A stretch of DNA of 64,000 bases, from contig NZ_JRLB01000015.1 in NCBI RefSeq assembly GCF_000764495.1, forward strand, positions 19,573-83,572, given 5' to 3'. The notes under the pieces are model-generated. The model made no database searches, was not told where the DNA came from, and worked only from the letters and a program-made list of their open reading frames with translations. Position 1 is the first letter of the stretch, and the number at the start of each line of letters is the position of its first letter. Below, piece after piece: positions 29,316-39,626 of the stretch. This stretch comes from Nitrincola sp. A-D6. Lineage in GTDB: Bacteria; Pseudomonadota; Gammaproteobacteria; Pseudomonadales; Balneatricaceae. A program made the position numbers and the translations under genes.

Positions 29316-31274
29316 TCATTGAGAAATATTAAATAACAAGCTATTCAATGAGTTTTCTTTTAATATTTCGACACCCAAAAGCCTACTTCCAGACACACTC
29401 AAATGCGTTGAATCAAAATAAACAAGGTTCTCATTTAGGAAAGGGCTACAACCATTCTCATCACACAACATATTATTAAAATCAACATAAGTCACTTCGG
29501 AATATTTATTTGAAATAGATTCCAAATAACTATTAGCTCTTTGTGATAATTCATCAACCCCATTAGAATCTGAGTTAATTGAATCACAATTAATGAATGG
29601 AACTTTAAATTTTTTATGAATGCATTTAGCATCTAAATCCGGAAAAGCAGTCATTCTACCAATAACAATGATTCTTTTATTCATGTTGATTAGTTGTAAT
29701 AAAGTGTCTTCAAAATACTCTTCAAATAATTTTGAATTTTATTATAATAAAACCCCCAAGCAGCACTTAAAATAACCACAGGGTAGTTATTAACTGAATT
29801 TCTTACAACACTAATTGATGTCAAACAGTCGTTCTTGCGTTGTGGAGTAATAAATTCCCCAGCTCCAGAAAGTAATGGAGGACAAGCGGAGTGTGCAATA
29901 TTCCTAAATGAAAAACCTGTCTCAGAAGCAATTTCAGCTAATAGCGGTACAAAATGAGCTGCATTAGAATCACCCCATAGCAAAGCTTTTGAATCAAAAT
30001 TCGGATTAATATCACAGCGCGATTCAGAAATTAATGCATCAGTAACCAAGAATTCTTGACACACACGCTCATCTCTATGAACCGGTTGAGGAATTGTATT
30101 CAAATTAGATGTCATATCTAAATTAGTGCTGGAATATAAACCCACACCTTTAGTCGCAATATAGAATATACATATAATGAGGACAAGTAGACTTGGAAAC
30201 ACATACTGCTTAGCAAATATCCACTTAAAATTTTCGCCTTTTTTTCTAAAAACCTGTTCAACATATTTCCATGACAACCATGAAATAAAAGTTAGCAGGA
30301 ATATGTAAGGGATAAACCAGTACCAATCAAAATTTGAAAAAATATATCGACTATATACCAGTATTGGCCAATGCCAAAGATACATTGAATATGAAATTAA
30401 TCCCAGAAAAACTACTGGTCGAAAGGACAGAATATTGCTCAACAATCCATAGGGTGAAAATAAAATAATTAAACCGCTAAAAATAGTCGGTAATACGGCA
30501 TTATTTCCCGGGTAAGCGCTCTCCTTACTAAAATATAACATTGAAATAATAAGCCTATAAAACTTAGCCACCCTATAATATGGTATAAATAATCTATCGA
30601 TTTATTTGATTCGTTTTTTTTATTATATATTTTTATGGACCAAAAAAAGCAAATTGCTCCAAAGAGCAACTGCCCAGCCCGAGTTGGAAGCATATAATAT
30701 GCAAACATAGGCTGTGTAGCAACATTGCTTGAGCAAGCACAAATGAAGCAATAGCCAAGCCTATCGCTGCTAAGCTAACAATAGTATTAGATAGTCTACT
30801 AAGCAAAACAAGCAATATTATAGGCCAAAATATATAAAACTGTTCTTCTACCCCCAAGCTCCAAAAATGTAATAAAGGTTGCAATTCTGCATCTGGTGCA
30901 AAGTATGAAGCATTTAAAAAATAGGTGAAATAAATGTTTGCAACTGACAACTGAGAAGCTAACGCCGAAAATGATAAGTCGATTAAATCTTCGGGGACTA
31001 AAATAAAGTGCCCTGCAATCAATGTCACTAATACAACCAAACTAGCTGCAGGAATTATCCTTCTGATACGGCGCGAATAAAAATCAACGAAACTAAAGCT
31101 ATCAGATTTTATATTCTTGTATATATTGCCGGTGATAAGATAACCAGATATAACAAAAAAAACATCAACTCCAACAAAACCACCAGGCAACCAGCCGTTA
31201 TTAAAGTGAAATAGTATGACAGATAAAACAGCAATCGCCCTCAATCCATCAATATCTGAACGATAATTTACCAC
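29316..31274 (-). CDS. OafA-type O-acyltransferase fused to SGNH domain (three frame breaks)
   Basis: Pieces in different frames make up one ~650-residue protein. The N-terminus YRSDIDGLRAIAVLSVILFHF...FVGVDVFFVISGYLIT and LLHFWSLGVEEQFYIFWP are classic OafA acyltransferase-3; YYMLPTRAGQLLFG, PGNNAVLPT and SYSMYLWHWPILVY follow; the C-terminal SGNH part has LLWGDSNAAHF and DSTHLSVSG. Breaks are at about 30729-30730 (one A on the coding strand gives AQSNVATQPMFAYYMLP), 30545-30555 and 29721-29722 (one A gives NYLKEYFEDTLL). Each is repaired by one base in AT-rich DNA. It probably acetylates the polysaccharide. A decayed gene is the alternative but less likely given the same error type elsewhere. 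Confidence 0.8.
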
Positions 31275-32386
31275 TTCAAAGCTCCCGTATGATTTGAAAA
31301 CTTGTCATAGAGCTCCCTAAATGACCCAAAAAAGATTACTCCAAAGAATTTAGCATTAAAATATTTTGCAATAAAAACAGGAACAACAATACTCAAAAAC
31401 ACCCCTAATGAAATATGAATAATTACATTATCTATAAGCATAAACCTTTCAAGCACTATACGCACACCTGAACCTATAATAATATGCATTAGATATATAT
31501 GTAATGAATAACCACCCAAGCATCCAATAAAAAACACCAACTTGCTAACTGATCTAGACATATAGATTGATAGAAAAATAACAAAACCTAATGAAACCAA
31601 TGCTATAAATAAAGAAAAAAAGCCTCTATTAAAGTATCTATAATCATAATATCCATGAAAATAGTACTGAGCACACATAAACATAAAAAATGAAATGAGT
31701 GTTATAGCTCTCAATTGATAATTATCATATGCAATGACACCATTGTTAATCTTTATATAAAAACCAGCCAGCACATAGCCTAAAGCAAAGTATATAAAGT
31801 GAGCACATAACATCCACAACATAAATCCATTTAAATAATATGAATTAATTAAATAAATAAACAACCCTATAAATATAGAGACATACCCGGTTTTTTTGCC
31901 AAATATTTTTAAACAAATAGAAAAAACAATCACTATCAAAAATAGCGCATATAAAAACCAAAATTGAGCCCTAGGATGAATTCCAATTTTATACATATCA
32001 ACAAAGTTAGCACTGCCATTTGTGTAGGATGACAATGATGATTCAAGCAATGTTTGCATCACACTCCAAACCAAATATACATATACTATTGAATCAATTT
32101 TTTTAAAAGCAACAACACATAACTTCTTTTTTAACAATGATATATAAAATAAATAGCCAGAAATAAAAAAGAATATCGGCATATGAAAAGTATAAATAAT
32201 ACTATCGATAAGCTCAAAAAATGGATGTTCGAGAAGGTCAGCATTCATCAACCCTCTAACTACATGACCATAAACAACAAGAACTATGCCAATTCCCTTG
32301 GCATAGTCGATCCAGTTATATTCTGGTTTAGTGCTATTCTTTATAGCACTATTCTGAGCTTTAACTATCTCAGACACTGCGTCCAT
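31268..32386 (-). CDS. Acyltransferase family 3 protein
   Basis: EYNWIDYAKGIGIVLVVYGHVVRG carries the family signature, and IIYTFHMPIFFFISGYLF is typical of the fucose-4-O-acetylase-like branch. About ten membrane segments follow. I place the start at 32386, 7 bases after GGAAG; it overlaps the manC 3' end by 17 bases and the next gene by 7 bases, so it belongs to the same operon. AT-rich from here downstream, in contrast to manC. Confidence 0.8.
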   Translation of the reverse strand: MDAVSEIVKAQNSAIKNSTKPEYNWIDYAKGIGIVLVVYGHVVRGLMNADLLEHPFFELIDSIIYTFHMPIFFFISGYLFYISLLKKKLCVVAFKKIDSIVYVYLVWSVMQTLLESSLSSYTNGSANFVDMYKIGIHPRAQFWFLYALFLIVIVFSICLKIFGKKTGYVSIFIGLFIYLINSYYLNGFMLWMLCAHFIYFALGYVLAGFYIKINNGVIAYDNYQLRAITLISFFMFMCAQYYFHGYYDYRYFNRGFFSLFIALVSLGFVIFLSIYMSRSVSKLVFFIGCLGGYSLHIYLMHIIIGSGVRIVLERFMLIDNVIIHISLGVFLSIVVPVFIAKYFNAKFFGVIFFGSFRELYDKFSNHTGALKW

Positions 32387-33785
32387 ACACATCTTCCAAG
32401 CGCACAATATCATCCTCACCCAGATAAGAACCTGACTGCACTTCAATCAGTTCCAGATCAATACAGCCGGGGTTATCCAGTCGGTGTACTTCGCCGCAGG
32501 GTATGTAAGTGGATTCATTTTCGGTCACCATATAGGTTTCCTCACCACGCACCACCTGTGCTGTTCCGGATACTACGATCCAGTGTTCGGCACGGTGGTA
32601 ATGCTTCTGTAATGACAAACGGCCACCTGGGTGCACGGTAATACGTTTAACCTGAAAACGTTCACCTTCTCCCAGTGACACATACTTACCCCAGGGTCTG
32701 AATACTTCTTTGTGGCTACTGGCTTCCGGACGACCGGCGTCACCCAGACGATTTACCAGGGTTTTGATCGCTTCGGAATGAGATTGATCAGCTACCAGAA
32801 TGGCATCTTCAGTTTCGACAATAATCAGATCTTTTACACCCACGGCTGCGACCATACGCTGGTTGGCATACACACTGTTGTTTTCACAGTCCTGCAGCCA
32901 GACATCGCCATGGCAGTCGTTGCCCTGGGCATCTTTGGCCTTTAGCTCACGCAGTGCAGCCCAGTTTCCCACATCACTCCAACCGGCATCCATGGGCACC
33001 ATGCTGGCATGCTGAGTTTTTTCCATCACCGCGTAGTCAATGGATTCAGCCGGGCAGTCGGCGAAGGCTTGTGCATCAATACGGATAAAATCCAGATCAA
33101 AGCCAGCCGTGGTAATAGCATTTACGCAAGCCTGGTATATATCTGCTCGATAGGTTTCCAGTTCTTGCAAAAACACGTTGGCCTGAAACGCGAACATACC
33201 GCTGTTCCAATAGTATTGCCCGGTTTGCATAAAGGCTTCAGCTGTAGGCAGATCCGGCTTTTCAACAAAGCCTTCAACGGCGCGGGCACCAGAGGCGGAA
33301 TCCGCATGGCCAGCTTTAATGTATCCATAGCCGGTTGCGGCATAGGTTGGCAAGATACCGAAGGTCACCAGCTTCTGTTGTTCAGCTTCAGCGGCGGCGA
33401 GTGTAACCGCCGACTGGAAAGCGGTGACATCCTGAATGGCATGATCAGCCGCGAGGACCAGCAGGGTTACCGGCTCTTTAAGACTCTGCGTTGCATACAA
33501 GGCCGCCAAGGCGATAGCCGGAGCGGTATTTCGGCCTACTGGTTCCAGCAGAATATGGGCTTGCAGGTCAATTTCACGTAACTGTTCGGCCACCATAAAA
33601 CGGTGCTCATCATTGCAAATGACGATGGGTTGCAGCATAGCCAGGCCATGCAGACGCGACAGGGTTTCCTGCAGCATACTCTGGCCGGATACCAATGGTA
33701 GAAATTGTTTAGGTCGGCTTTTACGTGACAGAGGCCACAGGCGTGAGCCAGTGCCCCCGGCTAAAACAACAGGTAAAACTTTCAT
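32370..33785 (-). CDS. manC: Mannose-1-phosphate guanylyltransferase / mannose-6-phosphate isomerase
   Basis: A 471-residue bifunctional enzyme of the AlgA/CpsB type that makes GDP-mannose. The nucleotidyltransferase signature is GGTGSRLWPLSRKSRPKQFLPL, with VEKPD and SIDYAVMEKT further on. The C-terminal cupin (GRLSLQKHYHRAEHWIVVSGTAQV) carries the isomerase. ATG at 33785 has GGAGAG 6 bases upstream; the frame extends further upstream without family similarity. It lies 13 bases after rfbB in the operon. Its GC content matches the rfb genes rather than the AT-rich acyltransferases that follow. Confidence 0.95.
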   Translation of the reverse strand: MKVLPVVLAGGTGSRLWPLSRKSRPKQFLPLVSGQSMLQETLSRLHGLAMLQPIVICNDEHRFMVAEQLREIDLQAHILLEPVGRNTAPAIALAALYATQSLKEPVTLLVLAADHAIQDVTAFQSAVTLAAAEAEQQKLVTFGILPTYAATGYGYIKAGHADSASGARAVEGFVEKPDLPTAEAFMQTGQYYWNSGMFAFQANVFLQELETYRADIYQACVNAITTAGFDLDFIRIDAQAFADCPAESIDYAVMEKTQHASMVPMDAGWSDVGNWAALRELKAKDAQGNDCHGDVWLQDCENNSVYANQRMVAAVGVKDLIIVETEDAILVADQSHSEAIKTLVNRLGDAGRPEASSHKEVFRPWGKYVSLGEGERFQVKRITVHPGGRLSLQKHYHRAEHWIVVSGTAQVVRGEETYMVTENESTYIPCGEVHRLDNPGCIDLELIEVQSGSYLGEDDIVRLEDVYGRSV

Positions 33786-33798
33786 CCTTGTCTCTCCA

Positions 33799-34895
33799 TT
33801 AATCGTACTGTGTGGCAATCCACTGACGGTAAGATCCATCCATAACAGCACGCCACCATTGTGGGTTTTCCAGGTACCAGTGCAGTGTTTTGCGGATACC
33901 GGTTTCAAAACTTTCACGGGGCAGGTAGCCCAGTTCACGTCCGGATTTATGCGCATCGATGGCATAGCGCCGGTCATGTCCAGGGCGATCTTTAACATAG
34001 GTGATCAAAGCAGCACTCTGGCCAGCCATGGCTGAGTGAGCTTCGGGGTATTGTTGTTTTAGTGATGTATTCGCAGCAAACGCCTTGTCCATTTCGGTGC
34101 AGATGTACTGCACTATATCGATGTTGTGCCATTCGTTATGGCCACCGATATTGTAGTTTTCACCTACCTTGCCCTGTAGCAGTACCTTCTCGATACCACG
34201 GGCATGGTCTTCCACATACAGCCAATCCCGCACCTGACGGCCATCACCATAAATAGCAAGGGTCGATCTGCCAGAATATTGGTGATGATCAGTGGAATCA
34301 GCTTTTCCGGAAAGTGGTAGGGACCATAGTTGTTAGAACAGTTACTGGTAGTAACCTGCAAGCCGTAGGTGTGGTGGTAAGCACGTACCAGATGATCCGA
34401 GGCCGCCTTACTGGCGGCATAGGGTGAATTGGGTGCGTAGGCGGTCTCTTCAGTAAACGCCGGATCACTGGGCTCCAGCGTGCCATACACCTCATCAGTA
34501 GAGACATGATGAAAACGGTGCTGTGCACAAAGGCCTTCAGTTAACCAGACCTGGCGTGTCGCTTTTAGCAGGCTATGGGTGCCGATAATATTGGTTTCAA
34601 TAAAGGCATCCGGCCCCAGAATTGAACGATCCACATGGGATTCAGCGGCCAGATGCACCAGCGTGTCCAGTCGATGCTCACGCAGCAACTGCTCCATTGT
34701 AGCCGTGTCACAAATATCAGCCTGCACAAACTGAAAGTTGGGGTTTTGCTGTACAGGTTCCAGGTTGGCAAGATTCCCAGCATAGGTCAGGACATCCACC
34801 ACCAGAACAAAATCCTCAGGATGTGCCTGCATCCAGTAGTGCACAAAGTTTGCACCAATAAAACCGGCTCCGCCGGTGACCATTAAACGCTTCAT
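33799..34895 (-). CDS. rfbB: dTDP-glucose 4,6-dehydratase (frame break)
   Basis: Second step of dTDP-L-rhamnose synthesis. [14 protein letters not shown] binds [16 protein letters not shown] and [15 protein letters not shown] hold the catalytic residues, and [15 protein letters not shown] is the family segment. The expected [20 protein letters not shown] continues in another frame; one added base at about 34257 (CTTGCT to CTTGGCT on the coding strand) joins them. Four-base overlap with rfbD. Confidence 0.94.
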
Positions 34896-35788
34896 GCGTT
34901 GGCTCCCTTGTTTACATAATCCAGTTCAGCAATCATGAAGTGCAACTGCTCACGCCAGTGTCTGGCAAGACCCAGAACTTCACGGCTGCGACTGCAATCC
35001 ATCACTGAATAACAGGGCCGGGTAGCCGGAGTTGGGTAGTCCCTGGTGCCGATGGGTGTCAGTTGGCAAGCACTGGTAATCAGCCCGGCTTTGGAACCCA
35101 GTTCATAAATGGCCTGAGCAAAGTCATACCAGGACGCCACGCCGGCATCCGTCCAGTGATAAATCCCGGAGAGTGCCGGTTGATCAACCGCTGTAAGCAC
35201 GATTTCAGCCAAACGCCCTGCATGCGTGGGTGTGCCGATCTGATCACTGATAATCCCCAGGCTATCCCGGTCGTTCATCAGCCGTATCATGGTTTTAACA
35301 AAGTTTTCACCATGACGTGAATAAACCCAGGCGGTACGGATAATCAGCGCCCCCGGCAAGGCTTTGAGCACCGCCTGTTCACCGGCCAGTTTACTCTCAC
35401 CATAGACATTAATCGGGCCAACCGGATCGTTCGGTTGCCAGGGTTTACAGTTTTCACCATTAAAGACATAGTCGGTGGAAATATGTATCAAGCGGCAGCC
35501 CGCCTGACTGGCGGCAAGGGCCAGATTCTCAGCGCCCTGGGCATTCACAGCAAAGGCGATATCGCGCTCGGATTCGGCCTTGTCTACGGCGGTATAGGCG
35601 GCCGCATTCACGATCACATCCGGTTTGAATGCAGCGACGGCGGCTTCAACCTGAGCCAGATCACAGATATCCAGCCTGGCCTGATCTGTCGCTTCCAGCG
35701 TATAGGCCGCAGTCATCTGCGCCACCCGCTGGCAGATTTCCGATCCCAATTGCCCATCGGCGCCCGTCAATAGAATGCGCTTAGTCAT
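34892..35788 (-). CDS. rfbD: dTDP-4-dehydrorhamnose reductase
   Basis: Final step of dTDP-L-rhamnose synthesis. [13 protein letters not shown] is the NADPH-binding start, [15 protein letters not shown] and [13 protein letters not shown] (YxxxK) form the active site, and [17 protein letters not shown] is the conserved later block. The length of 298 residues is normal and the frame is intact. It overlaps rfbC by 8 bases upstream and rfbB by 4 bases downstream, so the four rfb genes are translationally linked. Confidence 0.95.
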   Translation of the reverse strand: MTKRILLTGADGQLGSEICQRVAQMTAAYTLEATDQARLDICDLAQVEAAVAAFKPDVIVNAAAYTAVDKAESERDIAFAVNAQGAENLALAASQAGCRLIHISTDYVFNGENCKPWQPNDPVGPINVYGESKLAGEQAVLKALPGALIIRTAWVYSRHGENFVKTMIRLMNDRDSLGIISDQIGTPTHAGRLAEIVLTAVDQPALSGIYHWTDAGVASWYDFAQAIYELGSKAGLITSACQLTPIGTRDYPTPATRPCYSVMDCSRSREVLGLARHWREQLHFMIAELDYVNKGANA

Positions 35789-36328
35789 AATAGGGTGCCT
35801 CTGCCAGGGTCAGTCCCTGTTGATCTTTCGCCGAGAGCTCCGGCATATGATCCTGTACCAGCGGCCAGTCGATGGCCAGTTGCGTATCCTTCCACTGCAG
35901 GGTGTATTCATCGCCGGGGTTATAATAATCCGTACATTTGTACACAAATTCGGCGGACTCACTGGTGACATAAAAACCATGTGCAAAGCCTGGCGGTACC
36001 CAAAGTAGCTGTTTGTTTTCGCTGATAAATGCACGCCAACCCACTGACCAAAGGTCGCTGAACTGCGGCGCAGATCCACGGCCACATCAAACACCTCACC
36101 ACTCACCACCCGCACCAGCTTGCCTTGAGGCTTTTGTAACTGATAATGCAGGCCACGCAAAATACCCCGGCGTGACAGTGAATGATTGTCCTGAACAAAG
36201 CGCCAAGGCCCACAGTGTTTCTCGAACTCGTGCTGGCGGAAGGTTTCCATAAAGAAACCGCGTTCATCACCAAACACATCCGGTGTCATTAACACCACAT
36301 CGGCAATCGCCTGGGGTTCATACTTCAT
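35781..36328 (-). CDS. rfbC: dTDP-4-dehydrorhamnose 3,5-epimerase (frame break)
   Basis: Cupin-fold epimerase of the rhamnose pathway. [20 protein letters not shown] (catalytic His) and [24 protein letters not shown] are followed in another frame by [22 protein letters not shown]. One added base at about 36023 (A on the coding strand) restores [12 protein letters not shown], matching the family. Length about 183 residues, normal. Overlaps rfbA by 4 bases. Confidence 0.93.
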
Positions 36329-37211
36329 GGTTTAGCTGTCCCCCGCTCCAGCAAGCGCATCAGATACGCACCATAACCGCTTTTCAATAGCGGTTCCGCC
36401 TGACGCCGCAGGGTTTCGGCACTGATAAAGCCCTGACGGAAAGCGATCTCTTCCGGACAACAGACTTTCAGTCCCTGGCGGTCTTCCAGTGTTTGCACAA
36501 ACGAGGAGGCTTGCAGCAGATGTGCATGCGTACCCGTATCCAGCCAGGCATAGCCGCGATCCATAATTTCCATATGCAGCTGTTGCTGCTGCAGGTAAAC
36601 CATATTCAGATCAGTGATTTCCAGCTCACCGCGTGCAGAAGGTTTCAGGGATGCCGCAATATCGGGTGCCTGGTGATCATAAAAATACAAACCGGTCACT
36701 GCATAGGGCGACTTAGGTACCTTAGGCTTTTCTTCCAGCGAGATCACTTTACCCTGCTCATCGAATTCGGCGACACCGTAAGCGGTAGGATTGTCTACGT
36801 GATAGCCAAATACCGTCGCGCCAGACTCGCGGACATTGGCTTCATTCAGCAGCGTTTGCAGGTCATGGCCATAAAAAATATTGTCGCCCAGTACCAGCGC
36901 CGAAGGCGCTCCTGCCAGAAACTCGCGGCCGATGATAAAGGCCTGGGCCAGACCATCCGGTGAAGGCTGAATGGCATAGACCAGCTCGACACCCCATTGA
37001 CTGCCATCACCCAACAGGCGTTGGAATGCCGACTGATCTTCCGGCGTGGTAATGATCAGGATTTCACGAATACCCGCCAGCATCAGAATACTGAGGGGTA
37101 ATAGATCATCGGCTTATCATAGATCGGCATCAGCTGTTTACTCACCCCTTTCGTCAGGGGATACAACCGGGTTCCCGAACCACCAGCCAGTACTATTCCT
37201 TTCCTTTTCAT
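36325..37211 (-). CDS. rfbA: Glucose-1-phosphate thymidylyltransferase (frame break)
   Basis: Makes dTDP-glucose from glucose 1-phosphate and dTTP. ATG at 37211 follows GGAGG and gives [19 protein letters not shown] and [16 protein letters not shown]; then the frame breaks, and [16 protein letters not shown] continues in the next frame. One added C in the run at 37095-37098 gives the family sequence [41 protein letters not shown] and [13 protein letters not shown] are present. It directly follows prsT. Confidence 0.94.
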
Positions 37212-37223
37212 GCTACCTCCTGA

Positions 37224-39626
37224 TCAATTTGCTGCGTTTTCAAGGCGCTGCAGCGCTTCGCTAATCTGCTGCTGCAGACTTTCATCGTCTACTGCCAGTT
37301 CGGCAGCCTTGTTCAGATAAGCCTGCGCATCCGTGTTACGGTTCTGCTCCAGAAGTATGCGGCCATAGTGAAAGTTGACCTCAGCCAGGTCTGGCAGGCC
37401 TTCCACAGCCCGGCGCACCAGGCGTTCAGCTTCCTGCACCTCACCGGACTTGAACAAGGCCCAGCCATGGGTATCCAGGAAATAAGGCTCATCACTGTTA
37501 CGGAAGCTACGTGTCAGCTCAAGCGCCCGCTGCACATTGGCTTCAGTCGGAGAATGGTTGATCAGCAAGGAAGCCAGGTTGTTCGCGACCACCTGATTGT
37601 TCGGGGCCAACTCCAACGCGGCTTCATAGTCTGCAATGGCCTCTTCTACACGGTTGCTCTGCTCTAGCAGTGAAGCACGCAAGGCATACAAACTCAGATC
37701 ATTCACTTCATCCAGGCCACGGCTGTATACTTGCAAGGCATCATCCACCTGCTCCTGTAACAGATAAAAACCTGCCAGCTGTGTATAGCCCTGTACCCAA
37801 TCAGGCGTCACAGACAGCGCCTGATCCATAACGGCAATGGCACCCTGCAGATCTTCTTCCTGCCTTAATACGGCGGCTTTCACGCTGTAGTTACCAATAA
37901 ATTCAGGGTCTGCGGCAATACGGGTATCCAGCCAGTCCAGCAGACTGTCAAGCTGATCCAGTTCCAATTGGCTGAGTGCATAACCCTCTACTGCACGTAT
38001 AAAGCGTGGCTGTGCCTGCAATGCGGCTTCATAGCGGTTCATTGCCAGCTCATACTGACCCTGACCCTGGAAGATACGCCCACTCAAATACTCGCTTACG
38101 GCACGATCGCCATCCAGTGCCTGCATATCCGAGATAACCGCTTCGGTACCGGCCCAGTCATTACGCATCAGGCGCACTTGCGCCAACAGAGACAGCAGGG
38201 ATTCATTGTTGGGTGAACGGCGTAAGGCATTCTGGATGATCTGTTCAGAACGGCCCAGGTCACCATCGGCGAGTAAACGGTTGATCACCGGCACAGCCGC
38301 ATCCACATTGCCAGGGTTAAGACGCAACACCTGACGGAAGTTACCGTCAGCCAGTTCTGAGGAACCGCTGCTCATATAGGCCGTACCCAGCAACATCAAC
38401 CCGATTTCGGAATCCGGATTGTTACGCAACACCACGCGCAAATCCCGCACGGCCTCGTCAATCATTTGCTGTTGCAGGTGGTAGCGTGAACGTACCAGCA
38501 AGGCGGGCTCACTTTGACTGTCTTCCTGCAGAATCTGATTGATTAATTCCAATGCGGCTTCGTTATTACCCTCGGCAAAGTAAAGTTCAGCACGGCGTGC
38601 CTGTGCCCGCTGACGTGTTACTGCCTGCTCAGAGGTCATCAGGCGTTCGAGCACTCCCAGCGCGGCGCCAGGCTGATCGTGAGTTCTCAAGCGTTCTACC
38701 AATACAAATTCCAGCTCGTCTACATCCGTACCGCTGGCCTGATCGATAAAGGTCTGCAACAGCGCATCGGCCCGCTCACTCTCACCCTTGGCATCCACAA
38801 TTTCCACCAGACCGCGTACCGCACGGCTGCTACCGGTATTCTCTGTGGCAAACTCATGTAACAGCGCTTCCGCTTCATCCAGGCGATCGGCGTCACGCAG
38901 CAAACCCGCCATGGCGATGACGAAATCTTCAGATTCGGGTTGGCTTTGCATCAAATAACGCAAATCAGCTTCCACCCTGTCCATTTCACCCTTCTGCCGG
39001 TACATCTCCATACGAATCATGCGAGCGGCTATGGCTGAAGGATCTTTTTCCAATGCTTCGTCGAGCAACAAGAAGGCCTGAGGCTCATCACCCATCATGC
39101 GCTGCGCACCCGCCAGCACGGTAAGGGTGTCAGTATTGTCCGGATCCAGCAGAATGCTTTTCATACCTTCGGTGAGTGCGCCCTGTGGATCACCCTGTTG
39201 CAGGGCCAAGGTAGCTTTAACCAGCCAGGCATCGGCACGTTCAGAATCAACGGCAAGCACTTCATCGGCTTTTTCACCGGCATTACTACCCTCTCCAACC
39301 ATAAGTAACAGTCGGGCCATACGAATCTTGTTGTCCAGATCGTCCGGCTGCAGACGTTCGATGCGCCGCAGATGCGAATACAGACGCTCCCAGTTCTGCT
39401 GCTGCTCGGCGATATCAGCCAGATAACGGTAAGCCTGCACATTATCCGGATCTATCTGCAGTACATTGCGCAACTGCACGTTAGAGCGACCCAAATCCCC
39501 CTGTTCCAGAAACTCACGGCCACTTTCCAGATAGTTCTGCACACTTTTTTCTTTATCGGCACAACCGGTCACTACAGCCGCAACCAGTAATGACAGGACT
39601 CCCCGACGGAGCATTTTTATATTCAT
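37224..39626 (-). CDS. prsT: PEP-CTERM-system TPR-repeat lipoprotein PrsT
   Basis: An 800-residue lipoprotein: lipobox AAVVTGC with the lipidated Cys22, then back-to-back TPR-type helices over almost the whole length (for example LAEQGDL-like turns and repeated YxxALxxxP ends). This size and its position directly after an exosortase gene match the TPR lipoprotein long associated with PEP-CTERM/EPS loci. It may scaffold polysaccharide or protein export at the membrane; its biochemical role is not established. It overlaps xrtD by 4 bases. Confidence 0.88.
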   Translation of the reverse strand: MNIKMLRRGVLSLLVAAVVTGCADKEKSVQNYLESGREFLEQGDLGRSNVQLRNVLQIDPDNVQAYRYLADIAEQQQNWERLYSHLRRIERLQPDDLDNKIRMARLLLMVGEGSNAGEKADEVLAVDSERADAWLVKATLALQQGDPQGALTEGMKSILLDPDNTDTLTVLAGAQRMMGDEPQAFLLLDEALEKDPSAIAARMIRMEMYRQKGEMDRVEADLRYLMQSQPESEDFVIAMAGLLRDADRLDEAEALLHEFATENTGSSRAVRGLVEIVDAKGESERADALLQTFIDQASGTDVDELEFVLVERLRTHDQPGAALGVLERLMTSEQAVTRQRAQARRAELYFAEGNNEAALELINQILQEDSQSEPALLVRSRYHLQQQMIDEAVRDLRVVLRNNPDSEIGLMLLGTAYMSSGSSELADGNFRQVLRLNPGNVDAAVPVINRLLADGDLGRSEQIIQNALRRSPNNESLLSLLAQVRLMRNDWAGTEAVISDMQALDGDRAVSEYLSGRIFQGQGQYELAMNRYEAALQAQPRFIRAVEGYALSQLELDQLDSLLDWLDTRIAADPEFIGNYSVKAAVLRQEEDLQGAIAVMDQALSVTPDWVQGYTQLAGFYLLQEQVDDALQVYSRGLDEVNDLSLYALRASLLEQSNRVEEAIADYEAALELAPNNQVVANNLASLLINHSPTEANVQRALELTRSFRNSDEPYFLDTHGWALFKSGEVQEAERLVRRAVEGLPDLAEVNFHYGRILLEQNRNTDAQAYLNKAAELAVDDESLQQQISEALQRLENAAN

